Origin: Rudanella paleaurantiibacter
GTDB taxonomy: Bacteria > Bacteroidota > Bacteroidia > Cytophagales > Spirosomataceae
Reading direction: 5' to 3'
Assembly: GCF_009184635.1 (NCBI RefSeq)
Contig: NZ_WELI01000006.1
Coordinates: 372,001 to 436,000, forward strand
Length of the DNA: 64,000 nucleotides
The position numbers and the translations under genes were made by a program. Each line of letters opens with the position of its first letter. Position 1 is the stretch's first letter. The notes under the pieces were generated by a model. The model had not been told where the DNA came from. It did not search any database and worked only from the letters and a program-made list of their open reading frames with translations. Below are positions 42,540 through 51,081 of the stretch, piece by piece.

Positions 42540-44177
42540 ATGCTCCGTTATCTGCTTTTCATCTGGTTACTGGCACCGGCAGCCTGGGCTCAGACCGACT
42601 CGGTTCTGATTTCGGGCCGTATCCGTAATCTGACCCCTCAGCTCTACCGGCAGTCGCCCAATGTGCTCATCAGCCGCAACAATATGCTTCGGTCGGAGGC
42701 CGAGCTCATCCGGCCGGCTCCGCTTAACCCCGATGGTACGTTTGCCGTAAAAATGCCCCTTGTTTTGGATCAGGAAGAAATGTCGCTGGCATTTGGGCCG
42801 GTCCGCACGGCGTTTCTGGCTGCCCCCGGCACGCTCACAATCAACCTCGATGCCGACTCGCTCTTCCGGTCGGCGGTACCGTTTACGTTTGGGGGTGTTA
42901 ATGCGCAGGTAAACCGGCAGTTTGCCCGCTACAAAGCCTTCGAAGCCCGGCAAAGCCCAGTCGATGCCACGCGGCTTTCTGAGCAGGTATCGGGGCAGTC
43001 GCCCGCGTCGGTGTTCAGCCGGGTGTACACGGCATATGCGGCTCCGTTTCGCAAGTTCCGGCAGCAGGGGGGAGAGGCTGTGTTTCCGCTGGTGGAGCAA
43101 TGGATTAGCAATACCAATCGCTACAACGCGGCTTCGTTTGTGTACGACATGGCCAGTGCCGAAAACCGGAAGATACCCCCAACGCTAACCGATAGCCTGC
43201 GCCCGGCTCAGGACCCGATTCTGACGGCGGCCCGGGCGGTGTCGGTGGGTCGGCTGGCGAGTTATGTGGTGCAACACGACCCATTTCAGACGTACTCGCT
43301 ACCGGTGGGGCGGCTGGCATCGCTTATGCTACGGTACGGCCGCGACCTGACCGATGAAGAAAAGAGTCGGTTGGCCGGTTGGCAGGCTGCTAACTCGGCG
43401 CGGGCTTCGGATATGCGCTACCTGCAACGGATTTTGCAACGTAGCCCCGATACGCTGCAACGGCTGGTAAGTTTTGAGACAATGGCCGATAAAGCCCGGA
43501 GCCTGATTGATACGCCATCGGTGCAAATGGTGATGGCTACCTGGCTCGCCAACGGTTTTCAGACATCGAGCATCCGAAATAGTCGACTTCTGTACGAGTA
43601 TGGGCGTCCGCAACTCACCGATGCGCGGGTGATTCAGTCGCTCGATGAGTTGTACAACCTGGCCGTGGCCGACAGCGCCCGGATTCGGCGGGCCATTGCG
43701 GGAATCAATCCTAAAACCAACGATAATGCCGAGCTGGCTACGGGTATCCTGATTTCGGAAAGCAGCACCCAGAAGGGCGGGGCCCTGCTTGAGACCTGGC
43801 TGAGCCGCAACCGAAGTCGGCTGGTCTATGTGCTCTTGTGGACACTCAGTGATGAGGAAAACCGGCGGCTGGCGGCCTTGGCTCAGCAATTGCGTGAGCA
43901 GTACGCACCGGGCGAACTGTCTTTACTGTACGTTACGGCGCAGGGCGATGCCGCCGAGCGTGAGCAACTGCTCGAATACCTGATCCGAAACAACCTGCGG
44001 GGCGATCATATACTGGCCACCGCCAGTCAGCTGCCGGAGCTGATGGGGCGCTTGGGGGCCGGTCAGTTTACGGGGGCGTTTCTGCTAAACCGCGACGGCA
44101 AAACCGCCCGTGCCAACACATTTTTGCCCGATAATAACGCCCAGCTTACCAAATTGATTGACAGGTTGCTGCGGTAG
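42540..44177 (+). CDS. Secreted protein with TlpA/thioredoxin-like C-terminal fold lacking CxxC
   Basis: ATG 42540 gives signal peptide MLRYLLFIWLLAPAAWAQ; the candidate promoter excludes the longer frame. The 545-residue protein has an N-terminal DUF4369-like beta part (SVLISGRIRNL...FGPVRTAFLAAPGTLTINLDADS), a helical middle, and a C-terminal thioredoxin-like segment (LVYVLLWTLSDEENRRLAALAQQLREQY...GAFLLNRDGKTARAN). The active-site WCxxC is replaced by WTLSDE, so it cannot act as a disulfide reductase. Its role is unknown. Confidence 0.7.
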   Translation: MLRYLLFIWLLAPAAWAQTDSVLISGRIRNLTPQLYRQSPNVLISRNNMLRSEAELIRPAPLNPDGTFAVKMPLVLDQEEMSLAFGPVRTAFLAAPGTLTINLDADSLFRSAVPFTFGGVNAQVNRQFARYKAFEARQSPVDATRLSEQVSGQSPASVFSRVYTAYAAPFRKFRQQGGEAVFPLVEQWISNTNRYNAASFVYDMASAENRKIPPTLTDSLRPAQDPILTAARAVSVGRLASYVVQHDPFQTYSLPVGRLASLMLRYGRDLTDEEKSRLAGWQAANSARASDMRYLQRILQRSPDTLQRLVSFETMADKARSLIDTPSVQMVMATWLANGFQTSSIRNSRLLYEYGRPQLTDARVIQSLDELYNLAVADSARIRRAIAGINPKTNDNAELATGILISESSTQKGGALLETWLSRNRSRLVYVLLWTLSDEENRRLAALAQQLREQYAPGELSLLYVTAQGDAAEREQLLEYLIRNNLRGDHILATASQLPELMGRLGAGQFTGAFLLNRDGKTARANTFLPDNNAQLTKLIDRLLR

Positions 44178-44185
44178 TTTGAGCC

Positions 44186-44317
44186 AGGTTTGTCGAAAAG
44201 GTTTTCTGACCGCCCGGAGGCCCGGAGGATTACAGGATAAATAGGATTTATTCAGGTCGGAGAAAATCTCGTTTATTCCGTAATCCTGTGTCAGAAAACT
44301 TTTTTGGCAAACCTGCC
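44186..44317. repeat. Dispersed imperfect inverted repeat, GGATTACAGGATAAA family, copy A
   Basis: The left half CAGGTTTGTCGAAAAGG, TTTTCTGACC and GGAGGATTACAGGATAAA is mirrored by the right half TTATTCCGTAATCCTG, TGTCAGAAAAC and GGCAAACCTG. The same blocks in the same order form copy B at 55562-55692. It lies directly after the TlpA-like gene. Confidence 0.75.
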
Positions 44318-44351
44318 GTAATGAACTTGTCGTACACGGTTGAGTCGGGAA

Positions 44352-44385
44352 TTTGGGAGGATTCGCTTTAATTACCGTAAGTTTG
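44352..44385 (+). promoter_or_regulatory. Candidate promoter of the GT25 gene (TTTG-N22-TAAGTTTG)
   Basis: TTTG at 44352-44355 and TAAGTTTG at 44378-44385 match the Bacteroidota -33/-7 pair with a 22-nt spacer. The start codon follows 28 nt later. It is the best promoter match seen in the window. Confidence 0.6.
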
Positions 44386-44413
44386 TCGGTTACACTCTAT
44401 CAAAAACGCTCCA

Positions 44414-45187
44414 ATGGCTGCTGAATCTGTTGCTTCTGCTACGCGTGATGCCTGGGCGGCATTGAACGATTATTTCGACAAAATATATGTAATCAGCCTG
44501 CGCCGGGCTACCGACCGACACGCCCGCTTTCAGGAGCTTTTGCGGGGGTTGAACTACGACATTTACTGGGCCGTCGATAAACTGGACATCGACCGCGACG
44601 ATATGATTCGGCAGGGGCTCATTGACGACGTGACTGTGCGCGAACCCCGGTACATTCATCCCGACGGACTGATGACGGGTGAGATTGCCTGCGCGCTATC
44701 GCACCGGGCTATTTACGAGGAAATGGTTCGGGAAGGGTACGAGCGGGTCCTCATTTTTGAGGACGATGTGGTGCCCTGCGCCGACCGACTCAACCAACTG
44801 CCCCAGGTGCTCGAACAACTACCCGCCTGCTGGGACCTGCTTTATCTGGGTTACACCAAAAACGAGGAGCTAAACAAGGCTCAACGTCGGAAACAGTGGT
44901 TTTATAATCTGGTGAGCCCGCTGGGGGTGTTGCGGTGGTCGCGCCGGGAGGCTCGTAATTACCTGCCCCGGACGTACTCGGCCAATCTGCGTCGGGCGGG
45001 TCTGCACGATTGCACCCACGCCTACGCCGTAACCCGGGCCGGTGCGCGAAAACTGGCCGACGCCCAACGGCCCTTGTTGGCCAGTGCCGACTCGATCATC
45101 AGCGTACTGGTGCTCAACGAGCAACTCGACGCTTACGTGTCGGTACCGGTTCTGTTTGAGCAGGCAGGGGATTCGTATATAAATTAG
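44414..45187 (+). CDS. Glycosyltransferase family 25 protein
   Basis: A 257-residue cytoplasmic GT-A enzyme of the LPS-type GT25 family: KIYVISLRRATDRHARFQELL, GEIACALSHRAIYEEMVREGYERVLIFEDDVVP (EDD nucleotide-metal site) and HAYAVTRAGARKLADAQRPL. It transfers a sugar (often galactose) to LPS or protein; the acceptor is unknown. It is monocistronic and ends at a heptamer-periodic hairpin shared with the convergent hydroxylase gene. Confidence 0.85.
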   Translation: MAAESVASATRDAWAALNDYFDKIYVISLRRATDRHARFQELLRGLNYDIYWAVDKLDIDRDDMIRQGLIDDVTVREPRYIHPDGLMTGEIACALSHRAIYEEMVREGYERVLIFEDDVVPCADRLNQLPQVLEQLPACWDLLYLGYTKNEELNKAQRRKQWFYNLVSPLGVLRWSRREARNYLPRTYSANLRRAGLHDCTHAYAVTRAGARKLADAQRPLLASADSIISVLVLNEQLDAYVSVPVLFEQAGDSYIN

Positions 45188-45280
45188 GGGAGAAGGGGAA
45201 GAAAGGGAAAAGGGAGGCCGACGCTACATATCCGGTGCGTCAGCCTCCCTTTTCCCTTTTCCTTTTACTCCTTTTCTCCT
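45186..45280. repeat. Heptamer-periodic purine/pyrimidine hairpin (bidirectional terminator)
   Basis: The left arm (45186-45218) is G/A-rich with roughly 7-nt units (GGGAGAA GGGGAAG AAAGGGA AAAGGGA). The right arm (45243-45280) is its imperfect complement, with a C/T-rich tail. The centre also pairs (GACGC with GCGTC). It fills the whole gap between two convergent genes and ends in T-rich sequence on both strands. Confidence 0.75.
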
Positions 45281-45919
45281 TTATTTCTGATACGTCCCGA
45301 AGATGTGGTCCCAGAGGGGCGATGATACCCCGTAGTTGCTGTCTTCGTTTTTGTAGTGGTGGATACTGTGGTTGATCCAGAGCCACTTGAAGAAGTTTTT
45401 AGGCGGAGCGTAGGCGTGCACAATGAAGTGAATGGCCAGATAGCCCGAGTAGCCTACCAGAAAACCCGGAAAAAACGCGTACGAAGCCTCTCCCATAATC
45501 AGGAAGAAAAAGCCAAAAAAAGCCAGCCACATGAAAATAGCCAGAGCTGGCGGCATGGCCAAACGAGTCTTGTCTTTCGGGTATTCGTGGTGTACACCGT
45601 GGAATGTATACTGGATTTTGGCCCGTTGCGGGGTTTTGGGCTCCAGGTGATACAAAAACCGGTGCAGAATGTACTCGAACAGGGTAAAAATGAAAAAACC
45701 ACCTACAAACAACCCGCCAATGGCGCTGTTCGACATATCGGTGTACGTGAAGGCATACCACATCAGCACGACCGAAGAAACCAGCCACATGCTGATCGGC
45801 ACCATGATGTGGGTGCGTGAAAGAGCCTCCAGAATGGGATTGTCGAAAAGTTGTTTGGTACCGTTGTTTTTAGGACGAGCATGGTAGCCCGGGCGGAAAT
45901 CGTCTATTTTAGCTTGCAT
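45281..45919 (-). CDS. Fatty acid hydroxylase / sterol desaturase family protein
   Basis: A 212-residue membrane di-iron enzyme with the histidine boxes HRFLYH, HGVHHEYP, HFIVHAY and NHSIHHY, and about four transmembrane helices. The pattern EYILHRFLYHLEPKTPQRAKIQYTFHGVHHEYPKDKTRLAMPP is close to the fatty acid 2-hydroxylase (FA2H) subgroup, which hydroxylates acyl chains of sphingolipids. Cytophagales can make hydroxylated sphingolipids, so this role is reasonable but inferred. Confidence 0.87.
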   Translation of the reverse strand: MQAKIDDFRPGYHARPKNNGTKQLFDNPILEALSRTHIMVPISMWLVSSVVLMWYAFTYTDMSNSAIGGLFVGGFFIFTLFEYILHRFLYHLEPKTPQRAKIQYTFHGVHHEYPKDKTRLAMPPALAIFMWLAFFGFFFLIMGEASYAFFPGFLVGYSGYLAIHFIVHAYAPPKNFFKWLWINHSIHHYKNEDSNYGVSSPLWDHIFGTYQK

Positions 45920-46150
45920 AATAAGGTTGTTGTTGATTGGTATGCAGGCTGGCTAATAAACGAGGATAACCGGTTGAACAAGAGGCTGTAACACGGTTGT
46001 GCGCTCGCAATGGCCCTCCTGCACATGCTTGGTACAGTAGAATAGTGCGCAAAACTATGTGGTAAACTCACTTGACCACCTCTGGGTTCAGCGAAGATTA
46101 TGGAATGGGCAGAACATACAAACAGAACTTATTTTAGTGAAAAAAATAGG

Positions 46151-47494
46151 TTAACTCTGCTTGTTGACAACCAAGGTGTCGGCTACCCTCTCCTGCATAT
46201 TGGAAAAATTTCCGGCTGGGAGTTTTTGCCGGATAATGAGCCGGAGTGAGTTGTCGTAGGTGAGGTAGTTCCACATCCAGTTAATCAGGATCAGGAGCCG
46301 GTTTTTCACCCCCACAATGGCCATCAGGTGAACCATGAGCCAAGTAAGCCAGGCCAGAACACCGCTAAATTTCAGAAAAGGTAAATCGACAACGGCCAGC
46401 CCACGCCCAATGGTTGCCATGGTGCCGAGGTCTTTGTAGGTGAAGGGTTCGAGTGGCTGGTTTTTGATAAGCCGCATCAGATTTTTGCCCAAATGCTTCC
46501 CCTGCTGAATAGCCGGTTGAGCTATTTGGGGGTGCCCGTTGGGCCAGGTCTCACCCTCGGCCATGAGGGCTACGTCGCCCAGTGCAAAAATATCCGTGAA
46601 GCCTTCAACCTGACTATACCGGTTAACCAGCACCCGGCCTCCGCGCCCCATTACTTCGGGTGGCAAACCCGCCAAAGGTGTTGCTTTCACGCCCGCAGCC
46701 CAAATCAGGTTGTTGGTGCGCAAACTGGTGCCGTCGTTCATGTGCACCGTACGGCCGTCAAAATCTTTGACGCGGGTATTCAGGCGGACATCCACACCCA
46801 GCTCGCGCAGGTACTCCTCCGACTTCTTATGTGAGTTTTCTGACATGGGTCCCAGCAGTTCACCCCCCGATTCGATCAGAAAAATCTGCATCATCTCAAA
46901 ATCCAGCTCCGGGTAGTCGCTGGGCAATACCGTGCGTTTCATTTCGGCCAACGTGCCGCAAAGCTCCACACCGGTGGGGCCACCGCCTACTACCACCACG
47001 TCCATGAGGCCATCGCGTTCATCGTCGGTCTCGACGCTCAGGGCATCCTCAAAATTTTGCAGAATCCGGTTGCGGAGCGCAATCGCTTCGGATACCGATT
47101 TCATCGGCAAAGCTTTCTCAATGATGTTCTGCTGCCCAAAGAAATTCGTGTCGGCCCCGGTTGCCATGACCAGATAATCGTAGGAGATAGGACCTAACTC
47201 GGTATCGATTTCTTTATCGGCCGGGCGAATCTGCGTGACCGTCGTAACCCGAATATGTACGTTTTTATAACCCGCAAACACAGCCCGCAGCGGAAACAGA
47301 ATGGAATTGGCTTCGAGCCCGGCGGTGGCTACCTGATAGTACAGCGGCTGAAACTCGTGGTAGTTGGTTCGGTTAACCAGTACCACCTGAAATTCGCGCC
47401 GATCAGCCAGCATCCGGGCCAGTCGGAGCCCACCAAAACCCGCGCCTACGATCACGATGCGCGTCTGTCCGGTTTGAGGTATGTTTGGATTCAT
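46151..47494 (-). CDS. ndh: Type II NADH dehydrogenase-like NAD(P)/FAD oxidoreductase
   Basis: A 447-residue NDH-2-like flavoprotein. The FAD site is IVIVGAGFGGLRLARML (12-28), with a second dinucleotide fold DVVVVGGGPTGVELCGTLAEMKR and the ATGADTNFFG and IFALGDVALMAEGETWPNGHPQIAQPAIQQGKHLGKNLM motifs. The C-terminal hydrophobic helices (LAWLTWLMVHLMAIVG) attach it to the inner membrane. It oxidises NADH and reduces menaquinone without proton pumping. It lies on the same strand as bshA, separated by a heptamer hairpin. Confidence 0.93.
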   Translation of the reverse strand: MNPNIPQTGQTRIVIVGAGFGGLRLARMLADRREFQVVLVNRTNYHEFQPLYYQVATAGLEANSILFPLRAVFAGYKNVHIRVTTVTQIRPADKEIDTELGPISYDYLVMATGADTNFFGQQNIIEKALPMKSVSEAIALRNRILQNFEDALSVETDDERDGLMDVVVVGGGPTGVELCGTLAEMKRTVLPSDYPELDFEMMQIFLIESGGELLGPMSENSHKKSEEYLRELGVDVRLNTRVKDFDGRTVHMNDGTSLRTNNLIWAAGVKATPLAGLPPEVMGRGGRVLVNRYSQVEGFTDIFALGDVALMAEGETWPNGHPQIAQPAIQQGKHLGKNLMRLIKNQPLEPFTYKDLGTMATIGRGLAVVDLPFLKFSGVLAWLTWLMVHLMAIVGVKNRLLILINWMWNYLTYDNSLRLIIRQKLPAGNFSNMQERVADTLVVNKQS

Positions 47495-47509
47495 AAATTC
47501 AGTTATGGG

Positions 47510-47606
47510 TGAACAGTGAACAATTGCCAGTGAACAGTAGGTAGTAGTTACCTGCTGGTTGTTCGTTGTCCGTTGTTCATTGTCCGTTGTCCACTGTTGG
47601 TTGCTA
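47510..47606. repeat. Heptamer-periodic hairpin between bshA and ndh, entering the bshA coding end
   Basis: The left arm has GAACAGT GAACAAT TGCCAGT GAACAGT (from about 47511). The right arm, read on the minus strand, has ACAACGG ACAATGA ACAACGG ACAACGA ACAACCA (47560-47600). The arms are imperfectly complementary. The right arm encodes the last 14 or so residues of BshA (GQRTMNNGQRTTSR), and the stop codon lies inside the hairpin. Confidence 0.75.
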
Positions 47607-48717
47607 AAACGCGCTCATAATGCTGCTCGTACATGGGCAGAATTTTCGACAGTTCGAATTCGCGGGCGCGGGCCAGGGCATTCTCTTTAAAACGCGGCAG
47701 ATTCTCGTCGTCGAGTATGTACAACGCGTTTTTGACCATGTCGGCCACGTCGCCAACTGGGCTCAGAAAACCCGTTACGCCCTGAATGTTCAGCTCCGGT
47801 AGGCCACCGGCGTTTGACGTGATAAGGGGCACCTCGCAGGCGAGGGCTTCGAGGGCGGCCAACCCGAAGCTTTCGTTTTCGGAAGGCATCAGAAACAGAT
47901 CGGCCACCGACAAAATCTCCTCGACGGCATCGAGCTTGCCCAGAAACCGGACATCGTCGCTGATCCCCAGTTCGCGGCATAGTTGCTGAATACGGGTCCG
48001 CTCGGGTCCGTCGCCGGCCAAAAGTAGCTTCACCGGAATCTGCTGACGGAGGTGGTAAAACGTCATCACGGCATCGTCGATACGTTTCACCCGCCGGAAG
48101 TTAGAAGTATGCACCACCAGCTTCTCGCCGTTGGGGCAAATCGCCGTTTTGAAGTGGTCTTTGTTCTGGCGCTTGAAGCGGGTCAGGTCAATAAAGTTCG
48201 GAATAACCTCCACCTCACGGGTAATGTTGAAATGGGCGTAGGTGTCTTGCCGCAGATTTTCAGAAACCGCCGTGACTCCGTCCGATTCATTGATACTAAA
48301 CGTTACGACCGGTTCGTAGGAGGCATCTTTGCCCACCAGCGTAATGTCGGTACCGTGTAGGGTAGTCACAACAGGCACATGCCGCCCTTGTGACCGCAAA
48401 ATCATTTTAGCCATGTAGGCCGCCGATGCGTGCGGAATAGCGTAGTGTACGTGCAGCAGATCGACGTTCTCGTTCAGCACCACATTGACCATTTCGCTGG
48501 CCAGAGCCGTTTCGTAGGGGGGGAACTGAAAGAGTGGGTAGGCCGGAATATTGACCTCGTGGTAGAAAACGTTCTCGTTGAAAAAATCCAGCCTGGGGGG
48601 TTGCTGGTAGGTAATGAAGTGAATCTGATGGCCATTCTGAGCCAGCGCTTTACCTAATTCAGTGGCGACAACACCACTGCCCCCAAACGTGGGATAACAG
48701 ACTATACCTATTTTCAT
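47548..48717 (-). CDS. bshA: N-acetyl-alpha-D-glucosaminyl L-malate synthase (bacillithiol biosynthesis)
   Basis: ATG 48717 (MKIGIVCYPTFGGSGVVATELGKALAQ) is the family start. The 389-residue GT4 enzyme shows GSGVVATELG, HVHYAIPHASAAYMAKMI, LHGTDITLVGKD, HTSNFRRVKRIDDA and PSENESFGLAALEALACEVPLITSNAGGLPEL (donor site). It joins GlcNAc from UDP-GlcNAc to L-malate, the first step of bacillithiol synthesis. The final 14 or so residues are made by the heptamer repeat and exceed the usual length (about 375-380). bshB and bshC are not in the window. Confidence 0.95.
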   Translation of the reverse strand: MKIGIVCYPTFGGSGVVATELGKALAQNGHQIHFITYQQPPRLDFFNENVFYHEVNIPAYPLFQFPPYETALASEMVNVVLNENVDLLHVHYAIPHASAAYMAKMILRSQGRHVPVVTTLHGTDITLVGKDASYEPVVTFSINESDGVTAVSENLRQDTYAHFNITREVEVIPNFIDLTRFKRQNKDHFKTAICPNGEKLVVHTSNFRRVKRIDDAVMTFYHLRQQIPVKLLLAGDGPERTRIQQLCRELGISDDVRFLGKLDAVEEILSVADLFLMPSENESFGLAALEALACEVPLITSNAGGLPELNIQGVTGFLSPVGDVADMVKNALYILDDENLPRFKENALARAREFELSKILPMYEQHYERVLATNSGQRTMNNGQRTTSR

Positions 48718-48849
48718 GGAGAACGAATGGGCCGCTTGTGCGAACGGTTTTACACGACAACATCGTTTCTCCCGCAAATGATTTCCCGCACAGGGCAAAA
48801 CATTGTGTCCAGCTGATAAAACGGGGTTTACCAACGTACCTAAACTTTC

Positions 48850-48857
48850 TACCTTTG
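48850..48857 (+). promoter_or_regulatory. Candidate -7 box of the UbiA-family gene
   Basis: TACCTTTG matches TAnnTTTG, and TTTA lies 19 nt upstream of it (48827-48830). Transcription should start near 48864, which excludes the in-frame ATG at 48858 and supports ATG 48888. Confidence 0.5.
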
Positions 48858-48887
48858 ATGCCCTTAACGAGCCCTTCCAAACCGATC

Positions 48888-49760
48888 ATGACCCGTCGTC
48901 TGCCATTTTGGGCGTTTTTGCTGGGATTCGTGCGCCTGATCCGCGTCCGAAACCTACTGATTATCGTGCTGACGCAGTATCTGGCCCGCGTGTGCATCAT
49001 TGCCGCCCCTGGGGCTCCATTGCGGGAGGCCCTGCTCGATCCGGTCATCCTGCTGCTTTGTTTTTCCACGGTTTGCATTGCCGCAGCGGGTTACATCATT
49101 AACGATTATTTCGATATCAAAATCGACATCATTAATAAGCCGGAACGCGTAGTGATTGGGCGTTACCTGAAGCGACGAGTGGCCATGGGGGCTCACCAAT
49201 TGCTTAATCTGGCGGGTTGCGCCGTAGGGTTGTACGTCGACAAATGGGTGTTTGTGGTCAACGTATTGTCGGCTACGTTGCTCTGGTTCTACTCGGCTCA
49301 GTTTAAGCGGCAACCGTTTATTGGCAACCTGATTGTGTCGTTTCTGACGGCCCTGTCGTTGCTGGTGCTGGCGGTTTATTACCGGCAAAATGTGGATTTA
49401 CTCCTTATTTATGCCGCGTTTGCGTTCGTGATTACGCTCGTTCGGGAAATCATCAAAGACATGGAAGATGTGCGGGGTGATGCCCGGTTCGGCTGCCGAA
49501 CTTTGCCCATCGTTTGGGGCATTCGCCGAACCAAAGCGTTTCTGTACGTGCTAATCGCCAGCTTTATTGCTACCCTGTTCATTGTAGCCGGCGACCTGAA
49601 AAACCCCAATCTGAATGTTATCTTTTTTGTCATGCTGGTGCCCATTACGTGGCTGGTGTACCGGCTGGTCCGGGCCGATACCAAGCGTGATTTTGCGTTT
49701 CTGAGTCAGCTATGCAAGGCGATTATGCTCATGGGTGTGAGCAGTATGATCTGGGTTTAA
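48888..49760 (+). CDS. UbiA-family prenyltransferase
   Basis: The start at ATG 48888 (MTRRLPFWAFLLGFVRLIRVRNLL) is supported by the promoter position. The 290-residue protein has about nine transmembrane helices and two Asp-rich motifs: INDYFDIKIDIINKPERVVIG (NDxxDxxxD, prenyl diphosphate/Mg site) and KDMEDVRGDARFGCRTLPI. The pattern fits the geranylgeranylglycerol-phosphate synthase-like or MenA-like UbiA group common in Bacteroidota. The acceptor is not known. Confidence 0.88.
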   Translation: MTRRLPFWAFLLGFVRLIRVRNLLIIVLTQYLARVCIIAAPGAPLREALLDPVILLLCFSTVCIAAAGYIINDYFDIKIDIINKPERVVIGRYLKRRVAMGAHQLLNLAGCAVGLYVDKWVFVVNVLSATLLWFYSAQFKRQPFIGNLIVSFLTALSLLVLAVYYRQNVDLLLIYAAFAFVITLVREIIKDMEDVRGDARFGCRTLPIVWGIRRTKAFLYVLIASFIATLFIVAGDLKNPNLNVIFFVMLVPITWLVYRLVRADTKRDFAFLSQLCKAIMLMGVSSMIWV

Positions 49761-49840
49761 GTCCGTTGGCTCAAAGCTTTATGTTCCATTCGGGCGGGTT
49801 AGTTAGCTTTAGTGATTTGAACGCAAACCCGTACTGTATC

Positions 49841-50539
49841 GTGAAAAATCTACTTCTGCTACTTCTGGGCCTGCTGCCCCTTCGGCTGCTGGCGCAAGAC
49901 TGCCTTGGCCTGACGTTCAAGCCCGGTATGGGCTACGAAATGCAGAGCTACACGGCCAAAGACAAACCCAATGGCCGTATGACGTACCTCGTAAAAACTG
50001 TGCGGAAAGAGGGGGGCAATACCATTGTTGAGCTGGAGTTTCAGTCGCTCGATGAAAAGGGTAAAAGTCGGCAGGCCCCGAGTCTGATTAAATACACCTG
50101 CACCGGCGACCAACTCGTAGCCGACCTGTCGGGTATGCTGGCGTCGGGGCAAAATCAGGCGTTTAAAGACGCGGAAATGCGTATGAAAGCCAATCAGTTG
50201 GCGTACCCCCGGCAGATGAGCGTTGGTCAGAAACTGACCGATGGGCAAATGGAAGCCGAGTTTTACACCAATGGCTCGCTCATGATGGAGTCAAGTATTC
50301 AGATGACGAATCGGCAGGTCGACGGGAAAGAGACGCTGACCACCCCGGCCGGTACGTTTGAGGTGTACAAAGTATCGTCGGATTTCGACATGAAAAACCG
50401 GGTCATGGGCATCGGTATTCCTGTAAGCATGAAAAGCGTGAATTACCGCAGCGACAAAACTATTTTTGATGTTCGGACTGAGACGTACAACAAAAGTGGC
50501 AAGCTAATGGCGTACACGGTTCTGACGAAGATATTCTGA
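49841..50539 (+). CDS. Secreted TapB/DUF3108-like protein
   Basis: The chosen start is GTG 49841, which begins exactly at a signal peptide (MKNLLLLLLGLLPLRLLAQD). The longer frame overlaps ubiA and encodes no recognisable feature. The 232-residue mature protein is beta-rich (GMGYEMQSYTAKDKPNGRMTYLVKTV, TPAGTFEVYKVSSDFDMK) in the manner of TapB/DUF3108 proteins of the periplasm. Function is unknown. It lies 80 nt after the UbiA gene and may be cotranscribed. Confidence 0.72.
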   Translation: MKNLLLLLLGLLPLRLLAQDCLGLTFKPGMGYEMQSYTAKDKPNGRMTYLVKTVRKEGGNTIVELEFQSLDEKGKSRQAPSLIKYTCTGDQLVADLSGMLASGQNQAFKDAEMRMKANQLAYPRQMSVGQKLTDGQMEAEFYTNGSLMMESSIQMTNRQVDGKETLTTPAGTFEVYKVSSDFDMKNRVMGIGIPVSMKSVNYRSDKTIFDVRTETYNKSGKLMAYTVLTKIF

Positions 50540-50554
50540 ATTGTGCGTAAGTTT

Positions 50555-50572
50555 TTGCAACTTTGCTGCAAC
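50555..50572. promoter_or_regulatory. Putative Zur/Fur-family operator upstream of merC-like gene
   Basis: TTGCAACTTTGCTGCAAC contains the TTGCA/TGCAA dyad with a 7-nt centre, 53 nt before ATG 50626. Dyads of this kind precede metal-homeostasis genes, and MerC proteins are often metal-regulated. The regulator gene is not in the window. Confidence 0.4.
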
Positions 50573-50625
50573 AATTGTGGTTAGACACCTACACGTCTGA
50601 CCAAGCTGAACGCAATTTGTTGCCC

Positions 50626-51003
50626 ATGAAAAGCAGTCTTACCTCCCATAGAGCCGATTACGTTGGTATCACCGGTTCGGTGCTCTGCCTCATTCATTGC
50701 CTGATTACCCCGGTACTGCTCGTAACGTCGTCGTTACTCAAGAACGATGTTGTTCGAACGAGCTACCTGAGCTTAGATTACATCTTTATTGGCGTCAATA
50801 TTGTGGCGGTTTTCTTTGCTACCCGGCACGCGCCCGCTGGGGTACGCCGGGCCTTGTGGGGCTTTTTGGGCCTGTTTGCCGTTTGTATTATTCTGGAAGA
50901 CGTAAGTGAGTTGTTCGAATACGCAGCGTACGTAGCTTCACTGGGTCTGGTGGGCTCGCACCTTTACAATATCTGGAACTGTCGCACCCAGCACAGTCAC
51001 TAA
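50626..51003 (+). CDS. MerC-domain membrane protein
   Basis: ATG 50626 gives a 125-residue protein: SHRADYVGITGSVLCLIHCLITPVLLV with the CxxxHC motif (C-L-I-H-C) in the first helix, then three more hydrophobic helices and a His-containing tail (CRTQHSH). MerC family members carry heavy metals (Hg2+ or other thiophilic ions) across the membrane; many Bacteroidota copies are probably in zinc or copper homeostasis. A metal-type dyad precedes it and a terminator follows. Confidence 0.87.
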   Translation: MKSSLTSHRADYVGITGSVLCLIHCLITPVLLVTSSLLKNDVVRTSYLSLDYIFIGVNIVAVFFATRHAPAGVRRALWGFLGLFAVCIILEDVSELFEYAAYVASLGLVGSHLYNIWNCRTQHSH

Positions 51004-51025
51004 TTCTATCTGCCCCTTTAACCAG

Positions 51026-51051
51026 AAAACCCGCCAATCGGCGGGTTTTTG
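51026..51051 (+). terminator. Rho-independent terminator after the MerC gene
   Basis: AAAACCCGCC and GGCGGGTTTT pair around AATC, followed by TG. It lies 22 nt after the MerC stop codon and 30 nt before the convergent Rieske gene. Confidence 0.8.
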
Positions 51052-51081
51052 TATGTGTAGCCAACGTTGCAGGCGGTCGTT

